Of a stretch of 64,000 nt of DNA, positions 34,296-47,800 are shown piece by piece (the stretch's first letter is position 1; the number at the start of each line of letters is the position of its first letter). A program made the translations under genes and the position numbers. The notes under the pieces were generated by a model. It was not told the origin of the DNA. It worked only from the letters and a program-made list of their open reading frames with translations, and ran no database searches. The stretch is taken from assembly GCA_012845835.1 (NCBI GenBank), contig JABAKD010000019.1, positions 12,020,344 through 12,084,343 on the forward strand. The letters are read 5' to 3'. Origin of the DNA: Undaria pinnatifida. Lineage: Eukaryota > Sar > Phaeophyceae > Laminariales > Alariaceae.

Positions 34296-37200
34296 CCTGC
34301 GCGCAGCGTACTGCGCGATATCTCGTCGGTACTCGTCGTCGTCGGAGCTTTCGCAGTCCTGGATAAAACAAGGTAAACAAACAAAAACAATAAAGAAAAT
34401 GGAAGAGGAGGCGGCATGCAAAACGGGTGAGAGGGGGGGGGGGGGGAGAGGTGTGTTAGTCTGAGACACCTTAAGAAGAAAAAACATGTCTGCACATCGC
34501 ATCCAACACGGGGGAGAGGGGGAGGGAGAGGTGTGTTAGTCTGAGACACATTAAAGAAAACAAAGAAAAATCTGCACACACACGGGCGCCCGAAAAAAAT
34601 CAAAGCCACGCCGCAGACCTTTTTTAATTAGATAGGGGGGGGGGTACTTTTCAAACCACATGAAAACAAATCATCCAATAAAACTGTTACCTTGTATATC
34701 AAAAGCCACGCCGCAGTTACTTTTCATTAGACAGGGGGGGGGGGGATACTTTAAAACCAAACGAAACAAACCGTCCAACAAAACTGTTACCTTGTTTATG
34801 CCTTCTCTTACTTTTTTTGTTTCGTTCTGTGATCACAACGCCTCGTTTTCCATTCTGAGGCCATTTCTTATGCAGTCGGATTCCGCCAGTCGAAAACGGC
34901 CCTTTTCGACTGGACTTTTTTTCCACTGGATTCTTCTGGTCCTTCTTCTTATCGTCAGTCGAGTCGATTTTATAGTTTTTGTGCTCTTTCCAGAGGCGGT
35001 TGGTGTGAGGGAGTACTGCTGTACAGCAGTCGAAATCGGTTGGCAGCTCTGTGGTTCGCGCTTTCTCCGCGAGCCACGGCTCGGCGAACCCTCGTCCCAG
35101 CGAGTTGGTGGCTTTGGGCTTGGCCGAAAGCCGCCAAAGCTACGTTCGTGGAGTTGCACTCAGCCGAGAGCCGACAAAGCTACAGCAGCCGCAGCCGTTG
35201 TTGGCAGCATGGGATCGAGACCGCGCGCTGCTGCCGTCGTGTGATACACGCTGCTGGCGAGCAAAACTAGGAATGCGCCACGCTGACTTGCTGCGAGAAG
35301 CAACAGCTGGGATAGCCAAGCCAGCGTCAGCGCATTGTATGATACTGCAGTGTGGTACTTGGTGTGGGTGTGTGGCCGTGTGGCCGTGTGGGTGTGTGTT
35401 TGGTGGTGGGATGAGCGATGCGATCGGTTCAAAAAACACGTGTAAAACCTTTTCGACTGAGTTTTTCGACTGGAGAGTCCAGTCGAAAAAGTCGAGTTTT
35501 TCGACTGGATCCGCCAGTCGGAATTTTCAGTCGAAAAAAGTTGAGTCGAAAAAGCCCTTTCTTCGACTGCGTAAGAAAGCCCGATCTGAGCTTCAGTCGA
35601 AAAAGGCCGTTTTCGACTGACAAATCCGACTGCATAAGAAATGGCCTGACTTCAAGGGGTGTGGTGTGTTCTGTTTTCTCTTTGTCATGGGCGCCCTCGG
35701 CACACATTGCAAAACTCGTAAACAAGAGGGAAAAATACTTTCTGAAACGCAAAAAAAAAAAGTAAAAGCGAACATGGGGAAGACGGTGGGGAATGGCAGC
35801 CAGAGACACTCCAAGAAAACAGCGTCACTGCATCGTGCAAAACCATATCCCGAAAATAACCTTACCTCGTCATCTTCAGCAACCCCCACCCCAACCAAAC
35901 CAAACAAAAAATGTGACCCCCCAAAAAGCCACACATCACTAGCAACTCCGGTTCGGTCCGGTATTAGCATCACAAATCACAAACCATAAACCAAAACCAA
36001 AACGACACGAAACGGCAAAAAAAAACAAAAAAACAGAAGAACACCTAGAAAAAATCCCACTTCCGACTCTCATCCCCACCAAAACAAACCAAATCTTAAC
36101 ACCCAAAAAAACGCCACACTGTCACATAAAATCCCGGTTCAGAACTGTGTGCCTTGTTCGAATTAAATTGGCACAACTAATCACAAAACCAATACCAAAA
36201 CCACAACATAACGACAAGAAAAAAAAGAAAATAACCTTGCCTCGTCCTCGTCGACCCCCATCCCCACCCCTACTCCGCCTACTCCCGGCGCGCCCCCACC
36301 CCCGCCCCCAAGCTCCCGCTCCCATCCCGCTTTCGCTTCCCCGTCCCCTCCACCGCCTCCCCCTCCTCCGTTTAAGAATGACCCCATTTCGCCGAGCTCG
36401 TTAACGGTGGTTCCGGCCTCATCAATTCGCGCCTGAAAATCGCATCACACCGACCACATAGGGCGAAAAATCGGGAGGGGGAGGGGGGGGGGGAGGGGGG
36501 GGGGGGTCAATCTTTGCTTGCCTTTAGTCCTTTGACCATTGACCAGGAATCCCTTTCGAGACAGTGTGGGGGAGGGGGGGATGAGAGTGTGACACAGGAA
36601 AGTTCGAAGTTGGTTTGGTGGATTTCTCGAGAACCGCTTGAGTGCCGTTCGGGGCCGATAGCACCCCCCCCCCCCCCCCAAGCCTCGTACAACTCCCACC
36701 TACACCCACCTTCTACTTGAGAGCTTGCCTTTCCAGCTCCCACTCGTCTTCGGGTAAAAAACACCCTCTCCTGCCCCCCCCCTTACCCCCTTAGCTTCGT
36801 AAAATCGCCACTCACCAACCTTCTCCATGCGAGCTTACCGTTCCACCCGCCTCTCCCCCCCCCGCCATCCCTCCCAAGCCTAATAAAACTCCCAACCATC
36901 CACCCACCCACCACCAACCACCCACTCATCCCCACCCCACCCCCCCACCCCCCCACCTTCTCTATGCGAGCTCGCCGTTCCAGCTCCCAATCGTCGTCGG
37001 GCTATAATTACCATCCCCATCCTCTTTCAAATGAGTACACCCCCCCTCCTGTTTCCCCTCCCAGGCGTCATACAACTCCAAAAAACCTGCTTCGTACGTT
37101 CTTCATGCGAGCTAGGGTTTGACCCATAATTACCCTTTTCCTCCCCTCCCCCCCGCCAGCTCAACGAACCCCCCACCCACCTTCGTTCTCCACGCGAGCT

Positions 37201-38812
37201 AAGATTAGGGCTACAACTATCCCCTCCCCCCCTCCCCCCCCCAACCTCCCCCAAGCTTCGTATAACTCCCATCGACCCATCGACCCACCTTCTCCATCCG
37301 AGCTCGCCGTTCCAGCTCCCATTCGTCTTCGCCCCCCCGCGGGCCAGCGCCACCACCGCCACCACTGGCTCGTCTGCCCCCGTTTTCGCTCTCGCTGCCG
37401 AGCATGTTTCCGATGCGCGAGAACACCCCGGAGGAAGCTGGATTCGAAGATGGCGCGGCGGAAGCAGAGGGGATAGCGGTACCTGCTGTCGCGGAAAGGG
37501 CCGGTCAAAACGTGTTTGGTGGGTTAGAAACGCGATTATTCTACAAGTAGTCGGTTCTTAGTGCTAAACGTGATTTTTCTCGAAAAACAAAAATTCGGCA
37601 CCACGATGACCGGCACATGGTTCTTTTCAACGACACGGAATACTAACCCCCCCCCCCCCCCCCCCTACCCCCCTTCCCCCCCCTCCACCCCCCCACCCCC
37701 CGTCACCCCGTCCCCCCCACTCTCTACTCCCTACCTCACTCACGGCGCTTGCGCGCTTGGTAAACGCGACGTCTGCCTGGTGGGTGAAAACACAACGTGC
37801 TCCGTCCCACCAATGCACGGATGCGATGGTCTATGGCGAGGGTCTATGGCCATACAACTACGGCTATGCATGGAACGAATACACCCCCCCCCACCCCACC
37901 TCCAGCACTGGGCCTACCCCCGCCCCCAGTAGATGCCACCTCGCCCTTCTGCAAGGCAAGCGCCATCCGATAGTCCTCCTCCATCTGCTTTCTCTCATCC
38001 GCCGATACCGTGAATGATCGAAGGTGATCCTCATCTTCAGGCCTAAAGGGCGCAAAATGCGCCCCCCCTCCCCTCCCCCCACCGCCACCGTTGCTTGCAG
38101 GTCCGGGTGGTGGCGCGACGGGGAGGCCGGGGCCGTGCCGCGCCCGAGGCCTGACGCGGGTTTCCACCTCCAGGTTTAGGGTGGGGATGGGGTGGGGAGG
38201 AGGGGGGGGGGGCGACAAGAATAATATCAAATATCGCAATGATATTTGGTTGTGGACGATTGGGCAGCGAAGAAGCGAGGTTGCAAATAGGCAAAGTTGT
38301 TGATCTATACTTGACTTCGTAGAGAGGCTCAGCGGCCTTGGGCGCGCCCCACCCCTAGCCCAATCCCCACCCCACCCCCAACCTAACCTTACCTCCGTCC
38401 TCCGACGACCCAAGCGCTCAACTCAAACACCAACCCAAAACAACCACCCCCTTCTAGAGCACTTTGCAGAGAGACCTGGTGACCTTTAGCGGTCCCCTCG
38501 TCCCCACTCCCACCATAACCCCACCCCCAACCCCACCCCCACCTCCACTCTAACTTCCACCGCCAACTCCACCCGTAAGTCAACCCCAAACACACACTCT
38601 TACCTCTTCGAGGGCTTTGTAGAGAGGCTCGGCGGCCGTGGGAGGGGGAAAGTCGCCCAGGAGCAGCTCTTGAGCGGAAACCACCGTCCCGTAGAAGTCG
38701 CGGTTGGTGTCCTTGCGGGTGACCATTGTAGCAGCCTCAAGAGAGACGCCGATAAAAACGCCCTAAAAAATGCGGCAACCCCCCACCCCCGCGGACGCCG
38801 AAGTAGTAGTAA

Positions 38813-38846
<34 letters not shown>

Positions 38847-41800
38847 TGTAGTGGCAGCAGTAGTAGTAGCAGTAGGAGTAGCAGTAGCAGTAGCAGTAGC
38901 AGTAGTAATAACACCAGCAGCAGCAGCAGCAGCAGCAGAAATAGCAGCGGAACGATGTTGACGACGGGAGGCAATTTTTGTTCCAGGCCCACAAAACCAA
39001 TCGGAAAAAAGGAACAAGAGCAGAGGAAGCAGGAGGCGTTTCGCAGGCAATTACGAAGTCGCGAGGAGGGGGGGGGGGAGGGAGGAGGGAAAAGAGGGGA
39101 TGGAGAGGGAGCGCAGGTGGGGGGGGGGGGGGGTGGAGAGCGGGGGGGGGGGGTTGAGTGCCATTGGTCAACCAAGCGTCCATCGTCAGGAGGAGATTCG
39201 AGAACCGTGAGGGAAACGCGCTACGCTTGCGCAGATCCTGCGCGGTCTGAGCAGAAAATGAGGCGCGTTACCCTTCCGAAAAAGCCAACAAGGGTCAGCA
39301 CGGCACGCTGCTTCGCCGCTGCTCCTTCGGTTGCTGTTGTCTGCCGGTACTGCTGCTGTCTGCTGTTGCTGCCTGCTGCTAGCGGCTGCTTTCTGCTGCA
39401 CAACTACCTGCTGCTGCTACTTGCTGCTTCTGCGCTACTGCCTGTTTGTCGCTGCTGTATGCTGCTACTGCTGCTGGTGCTGCTCCTCCTCCTCTTCCCG
39501 CTATTCGCTTGCAACTGTGCACGCTACTGTATCGTCCTGATGCTACATACCGTTGCTGCTGCAGCTCAGCCGAACCTTTGAGTACGAAAAATCTCTACTG
39601 CTGTTATCTCCTAGCACTTGCTGTACGCTTTCGTCCTGGTGCTATATACCGTAGTTGATGCTGTAACCGTACGTACCTTGGAGTGGGCGTACGAAAAGGC
39701 GGCGGTTACGCCGCCATCACCGGCTCTGATGTCCGTTGACGCAGTCCGACCCACAGGCCCAACGGAAAGGCTCAATTCCGTTCCAAGAGACACCTGTGCA
39801 TCATCCAGTCGACAAATTAACAACGGCCAGTCAACGTGTCAATGATGACCAATCGACAAACCAACAATGGCCAATCGAGAACCAACATCGACCTACGAGA
39901 AATCAACAACGAACCATCGAAACATCAACAGCCAACAATTGACCAACCAAAAACGACCAATCGACAAAACAACATCCGATCAGAACGCGGCATCGTCAAC
40001 AAGCACACAGCACAGCACAGCACAGCACACCCCATCAGTTCCGCACAAGCAGCTCTTGGCAAATATCAAACCGCCAGTTGCACTAAATCATGGGCCTCTT
40101 ATTTCTGCTCCCTTAATCACTTAGATGTGTTCTTCCTTGCGCGAGCGTAGCGGGCGGCGTCAGCTGCCCGCCGGAGCGGAGCACTTGTAACTTACTACTT
40201 AGTACTAGTATAGTCGGTCAATTTACAGCCCAGATAGTCAGGTCTTTTCGCGAGTCATGACCCGACCCGTCGGTATCCCGCGGATCGAGTCGGGTCCGGT
40301 TAACTCCTTTACAACTCGAAACCCCTTTATGGGGACAGTATTACTTGGATTTAGTATAGGGAGGGGTTTGGGGGCTCTAAAGGGGTTAAGAGGTACAGTA
40401 TTCCAAATGTCGAAACACTTGGGTCGGGTTGGGTGAGGATGTTTCGAAATCTTAGGGGTCGGATCGGATCACCCTTGGTTTCGTTCCGACCGACCCGACC
40501 TTTGCGAGAAGTAACCCGATCCGTCAAAACTTTCACCCCGACCAAATCCCAATGTCGGGACGACAGCTCACCTGTCCCGTACCCGTGAAAGCCTCCACTG
40601 CTCCCACCGTATTCAGCACGATCACCACGTCGGTCAGCTGCACAAAAAAAACGGAAAACAAAAACACGCAAGGGATTTCCATGCGGAAGTTAGGCGTTAG
40701 GGCACGGGGACACATTTCGAGTTTGCTGGCTGGGGGCGCTAGAATTCGATTTGCTGGAATAAGAAGCAGCAGTACGTTTAGCCGATTTGAAAACAGTGTG
40801 TCCCACAAAACGCGGGTGGAGCTCCAAAAGAGTAAACCTGGTATAGTACGGTGAGGAGGCACACCCTTAACACCTTCCTGTTGGGAGAGTTCCCAGACGG
40901 CGACGCGGCGGCTACCGCGCAAAACACATCGCACCAACCCAAAAACCAAAACACACTTACAGGTTATACACGCGAAACAAACAAAAAAAAAAGGAAAAAG
41001 GAGGGTAAACATTAGACGAGTGGAAGAAAAGGAAAAAAGGAGCAACGGAAACAAAACAAATAAAAACAATCACGAAGAAACATAAAAACAAAACAAAACA
41101 AACATTAAAGCACAAAAATGAAAAAACACGCAACACAAAACAAAAACAACACAAACAAAAACAAATGCGAACAACACCCTCAATAACAGAAGTCAACCGA
41201 GTGCACAGAGGGAAGGAGAATAGATAGGGCGGGGGTGATGATAATCGGTGCATTGTGCCAGCATTTTCGATTAGAACGAGCTACTGTGCACTGACCGGTG
41301 TCGGAAGGCAGATAAAACGAAAAAAACAACAGCAACACCACCACCACCACCACCACCACCCGAAAACTACCAACGACACCACCACCATCGACCATTGCCG
41401 CCGCCGACGCCACCACCACCACCACCGCCACCAACAGCAACAATAACCGCAAGCGCAACCGCGACAACAACAGCAACAACAGCGCCAGTACCGCCGCCGC
41501 CGTCGTCACCACCACCATCACCACCACCACCACCGGCAGCGGCAGCAGCAACGGCAACAGCAACAGCAACAGCAACACCAAGCAACAACAACAACAACAA
41601 CAACCAGGGCTGAGAGTTGGCTGACTAAGGCCAGAACAACAACCAAAACCAAGACCACAACAACAAAACGCCTTACCTCTCCGCCGATCTGGAAACCCCA
41701 GCCGAGGCCGACGCTGCCCAGCGCTGAGGGGGCCGACCATCCGCCGTCCCGCCTCCTGGCCACGACCAAACCGGTCCCCACTCGCGCGGTAACGAACAGC

Positions 41801-44800
41801 CCCACCTGGTAGCGAAAAATCACGGTCGGTTTCGGACGGACGTCGCTTTCGACCGTTTCACCTCTAATACTAAAAAAACACATTATGTATCTTGGTAAAA
41901 TATCTTTCGATTTTCGACCACCGACCGTTTCTCGCCTCTATAGACATGTCGACAGTTGAAAGTACGTTCGACTACTTTTGAGCACTCCAACAAATTCGAT
42001 ATTCGGTATTATACGTATGTCTGCACATTTCGTTTGGTCTCAGCATAAATGATACGGGGATGCCAGGGGGTGGGGAGGAAAAACGCGTTAGATACGACAT
42101 ATAACAAATATCATAACAAAATAGACAACAAACGGTACGTATAATATTGATATGGATACCTTGACGAAGGTGATGAAGGCGAGACCTCGAGCCTCCGCGA
42201 TGAGGTCCCTAGGGATGCTGTCGGCTCCTTCGATCACGTTGTCGGACGTGAAGTTCAACAGGGTGTTCGCGGCCTTCAGGATCTCGCCCACCATGTCGAA
42301 CGTCACCGGAGAGTTAAGGTATCTGCGTAAACATGGAATAGCAGTAACAGTAGCAGTAATAATGAGGCGCGCGAAGCGCGCAGCGCTGAGCCTTTTTTTC
42401 TTGGTTTTTTAAAAACAAAAAGCCTTTTCATATCGGATCGCATACGAGGGTAGGGTGCCTCGAACTAATTTCTCGGTATGTGTTTTTTGTTTGTATCAAG
42501 TTTTTCGGCCACGTATGTCCACCGCACTCAGCGTCCACGACACCAAGGCCAGCTCCGACGGGTCCTGTGCACGCACAAATGACAGACAAATCTGTTCGTG
42601 CTGGTTTCGCTGTGAGTCGTTGAGAGTTCGTCGAGATAAGTGCGGCAACGTGTGATTCCACAGGCACACCAACCACTGGGTGTGCGGCATTTTTTTGTGG
42701 TTTGACAGGCATTGCTGGGCTACACGTTATATACGAGTACTCACGCACAGCGACACTGACCCGGCTCTGGTCCCATGTGCCGTGCTGCTACTACCGCTGC
42801 TACATACACCTGCTTCTGCTTCTGCTGTGCTGCTGCTGATTCGAATGCTGCCCCTGCCACGAGTACAGCACCACCAGTTGTACGGGTACCGACTTTTTTT
42901 TCTCTGAAAACACTTTTGGGTGTGCGGCATTTTGTGATTTGATAGGCATTGCTGGGCTACGTTATATACGAACACAGTACGGGTTTCTCCCATGATCGTA
43001 TTTCTGTGATCGGAGACGCAGATTGTGAGCCTTCAACCAATGGGAATAACAAAGATTCCCATTGCCTTCAGCATTTCAAGCGAAAGGGAGCACTATTTGT
43101 TATTCTGCAGCATGCTGCTGCACGAGTACCTACGTTCAGGAGGTTGATGGACGATACACACGCACAGCGACACAGACCCGGCTCTGGTCCCGTGTGCCAT
43201 GCTGCTGTTACTACCGCTGCTTCTACACCTTTTCTGCTGTACGAGTAGTAGCTCTTGTCAGGAGGTTGTTGGACGACTTTTTATTTATGTAAAAAGCTAT
43301 CTCTATGCTGCTGTATGTACGAGAACCTATTTTCAGCAGGTTGATCGACGACTGATTTTTTTCTCTGAACACAGGACGTAAATGTCAAACAGCGTAGATG
43401 TTCGTGCGGAATAATAAAAACGCCACAATACCGGAGATAGATAGACGCTCATCGTCCTGTCAAGAGTTCAACCGAAAAAAACGGGAGAACTACGAATCAT
43501 ATCTAAGCTGCTGCTGCTGTACGAGTACCTGCTATATCCACAAGCAAGCCCACAAGCGCGTCGAGAACAACATCAGCTCTCGCTCATCATACCTTTTTCG
43601 TTCGGGATACTCGAAGCAGTGATGTCGAACCTACCGGTACACCCTCAATTCGATAGGTCCCGATTCCTCGCGTTAAAGACGCTCTGAAAAAAAACACATG
43701 TGCGGGGTCGACCGTAGTACAAGGAACTCCATATATGATGCATCGCAGATATGACTACGGCAGGTATTGAGGCCGCGCTTCATTACCACCCATTACTAGT
43801 ATCGGTATCACTATCAGTGTCAGTAGCAGTAGCAGCCACAATAGTATTAATAACAGTGGAAACAACAGCAAAGTCGCGGCGGAGTTAAGGTATCTGCGCC
43901 AACACGCACTAGTAGTGGCAGATAGCAGCACAGAAGTAGTTCGATACGTGACTCAATCGCACTACGTAAAGCAACAGCAACAGCAACGGGACGTGTCCAG
44001 GGCAATGGTTACACAACCGAAAGCACGGCTTGTGATGGCAAAGCGCAGGATACGAGACAATACCAACCGAAGCAAAGAATTAGGTTGTTGTGATACTAAC
44101 AGAACGATATAAGACAAGACAAGACAAGACAAGACAAGGCAAGACAAGACAAGACAAAAACACGCCCCTTACCTCTCTACCGAAGTGCGGCTGTGATGGG
44201 TTGGCATCGCCGAGTGCGTCATCGTTTGCTTCAAGCCACGTACAACGAAGCCCGAAACAAAAACAAAACAGCCACAGGTGGAGGAAAAAAAAAGACGCAA
44301 AAATAAACAAATCAGACAGACAAACAAACAAGCAAACAAACAAACACGCAAGCACGCAAGGCAAGCAGGCAGACAGGCAAACGACCATACAAACAAACAA
44401 ACACACGAGGAAAGAGATGGAGAGCGCGAACAAGGGAGAGAAAAACAAGGAAGGGAGGGAAAGATAAGCAAGGGTAAAGACAACAAAGACAAGACAAGAC
44501 ACGCAGACGGGCAGAGAGATACAGAGAGGGCGCGAAAAGGGAATCGAGGTAGCGACAAAAGTGGAGGTAGGAGGTAAACAGAGACGTGTTACTAATAGCT
44601 CATTTCGGGGAACACAACCATGAAGGTGTTCGAGTGCTCCATACGTCGAACAGGCAAGAATCATCCCCATTGATGATCTATATGATCTATGCCATTCAGG
44701 GAAGACAGATCCCTGGTGAATACGATCTGCATGACATACATATCACGTTGTCGGGCGAGAGCCGTATGGTTGGCATGATCTAGCTCATGTTCCCTGGTTT

Positions 44801-47800
44801 GGATCTGTACTGCACAGATCCTGTACAAAAGGATCTGTCTACAGACGCGGGGTTTAGATGATCTAGACCATGGTCGGTCCCATGTGTAGATTTTCCACTT
44901 GAAAAAAAGACCACTCTGTCCGGAATGTATGGATCGATTGGATACTAACACGAATATAAAACGGTCCTCACATGCCTTTTTCTTGTATTTTTGTTGAAGA
45001 TAAAAACAAATCACGACCGTTTATTTTTTCTTCCAAATCAATCCCTAAGCAGTGTGTGCTCCAAAAAAAAGTAGGATCCCTTCCTTAGGTTGAGGCGTTG
45101 AAGAATAATGAGCGCATGCCAATTATGACATTTGCTTCACAACAAACATTAGGACCCCCTTTCGAGCTGGCTGCAGCCGATTCTACGACCTCCCGGCGAG
45201 ATCTCCGAAAAGAAATATCCCAGGACCGGCGATCTTTTTTGGTTCGACCAACCATGACTTACCAACCTATTTCACTTGCCCACGCACACATGTCGATGAA
45301 AGCTACAAGTATCTTGCTGCGCGACCTCCTAGCTACAGCCACACTACAAATAACAAAAAAACATAATAATCACACCCCGTAACATGCGCGATCGAAGTAT
45401 CACACACAGCTTGCAAAGCTGAGTGTTAATCAAAAAATATTTTTTGGTCAATCTAACAGCGCTCAAGTGTGGTTTTCATTGTTATAATAATAACTCATGG
45501 CAAAAAAATCGTTGTTATTACCTGAAGGTCTGCTTGCATGGGAGCCAAGACATGATCGCACTCCCTGCACACCCTTTGGACCTCTCGGGGGTCGAAGTCC
45601 GCCAAGGTCATCGAAGCATCTGACGGGGGGTAAACCACCTTCCATCAGCCAAAACGAATAGGAAAATAGGAAGGGGAGGGTGCAGGAGGGGGGTTGGGGG
45701 GGGAAGCGGCGGGGGGGGCGGGTAGGCAATTAAATCATGGATGTCGTCCTCAGGACCATAGACCTGCGCATGCCCACAAAATGTCGGGACGGAGCACGCC
45801 GGGTTTCACCGAGCAGGCAGGCATTGCTTACACCAAGCGCGAAGGGGGGCGAGCTCCTAAGGCGTGTCACATAAAAATACATACTTCGAAGTACATACAT
45901 TCCACGATCTTGGAAGGTTTCAAAAGCACGTCAAAGTGTGTGTGGGGGGGGGGCATCGCAATTTGGAGCCAACAAAAATCGCCACAACAAAAACGCCAGC
46001 CAACGAAAAAAAAAAGAAAGCAGTACGTGCGCCTCTACATATCGACGAAACAACTGGTATCATCCTTGTTCCATTTTTGGTGTGTGTTTTGTCATCCCTC
46101 TACAACCCATGGGTCTAATCGCTGGCCATTTTCGGACACAACTCAGATCTGAGGTCTCGACGCCGCACCCACCACCCATCCCTCGGGTTCCCGCCACGTT
46201 ACACGCTTTGGGCATGTATCATGCTATGTACTGCCGAACTAAGTGAGCATGCACTGAAACACATCGGTGTGTCAGGTATGACGGTGAGATTGGGCCACAC
46301 AAAGACGGATGCCACCCTCCGTTGCAGCTACGGCTGAGCCAAAGAAAGACGGATACCACCCCCCTCCCCCCCCGCTACGCAGTCCACTCCTTTTTCCGTT
46401 GTGCCTGCTCACACAACCCCCTCTCCCTCAGCCGCAAAGAGCCCAAGCAAAAAAAAATACTATGGCATAACCCCCTCCCCCCCCCCTCCCTCCAAAGAGT
46501 TCCCGCTTCAAAAAAGCAAACCTATTGCAATGGAAACCTACATCGTTGAGGGGCACCAGAGCCTTCGATGGCGTACACGCCGCGCACGCCACACGCCCGC
46601 AGTACCTATGGACACAGGTTTAATGAGGAAGTTTGCACAATCGAAGAGAAAAATATCAAGCACGGGGGAGGGGGGGGTGGGGGTGGGGGAGGCGCAAAAA
46701 GTCGCAAGCATGAAGGGGGGGCACGAGCATGAGGGGAAGCAGGAGAGGGGTGGAAGGGGTGAGGATGCTTGTAGTGCAAGAACAACTCAATACGAATGAC
46801 AGCTGGGTTTTGTATTGTATGGTAAAGCGAGTTACTGTGATATGAAACCGTCAGTGCAGGTATCTTGCATGCCTGTGCTGTGAGAGACCAAATACCTATG
46901 TGTATACTCTAACGAAACCTCTACTCAGCGCCAGTTACGACATGCTCTGCATGCTCTACTGCTGCAACGCCGTAATAGCGGTATGGAAAGCTGCGAAGGG
47001 ATGTGGAAGGAGGCGGTGGAGGGGGGGGGGGGGATTCCTTGAGCTGTCCCGCCATTCGATGACGATGACCGCTGTATGCATACCCATACTACATACTACG
47101 GTACGCCACACCTCATAAGAAACCCATATTTTGCAAGGCTTTTCACCCGTCAGGTCGTGTCAGGAGGTCTCCAAAATCTCTCTTGTTGAATCGGGCCGGG
47201 TGAGAGGTGTTCCAAACCGCACTGGTCGGTCCGAGTCTGGTCAGGAGGCTTTTGAATGTCATGGGTCGGGTCGAGTCGAGTCGCGTCAACCTGACCCGAC
47301 CCGATCTGACCCGCGAAAATTGCTCGATCCGTTCCGCGAGGTGTGCTAAACCTGAGAGGGGACTGTTGAAAACCGATTTAGTCGGAAATGCGGCTGGTGA
47401 ACCCAACTGATGGCTTGCCGACTTGCGTCAGGCGAGCGAAGCCAGCAAATTAGTCTCCACAGGCCGAGGGGGGCCCGCTTGAGAAAGAAAAAAAAACCAT
47501 CCAGTATTAGACAACCCTTCTCGCAATTATGCCAATCCAATAAATCGGATAGTCGGCACCTTCGTTGCGGCTAATCTGGAGAGTGTTCTCACATTAACTC
47601 GCGTACTCAAGTTGGTGGCCACAGGACGTGCTCCAGTCACTTGCTCTCTTCTTTTTTTTTTATCCCATTTATTATCCTCGCACTACTCTCGTGCTCCCTC
47701 CCAGTAGTAACTCGGATCCGGGGTCACACAGCGGGCCCCTCTCCCCCCTCCCCACTACGGTACGTGCCTTCACTTTTATCGCGAGAACAATTCAGCATTT

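Noticed and set aside
38670..39581. 303-residue plus-strand Ser/Cys-rich frame
   Set aside because: It is antisense to FYVE-SYLF exon 9 and otherwise made of TAG/CAG and CTG triplet repeats.
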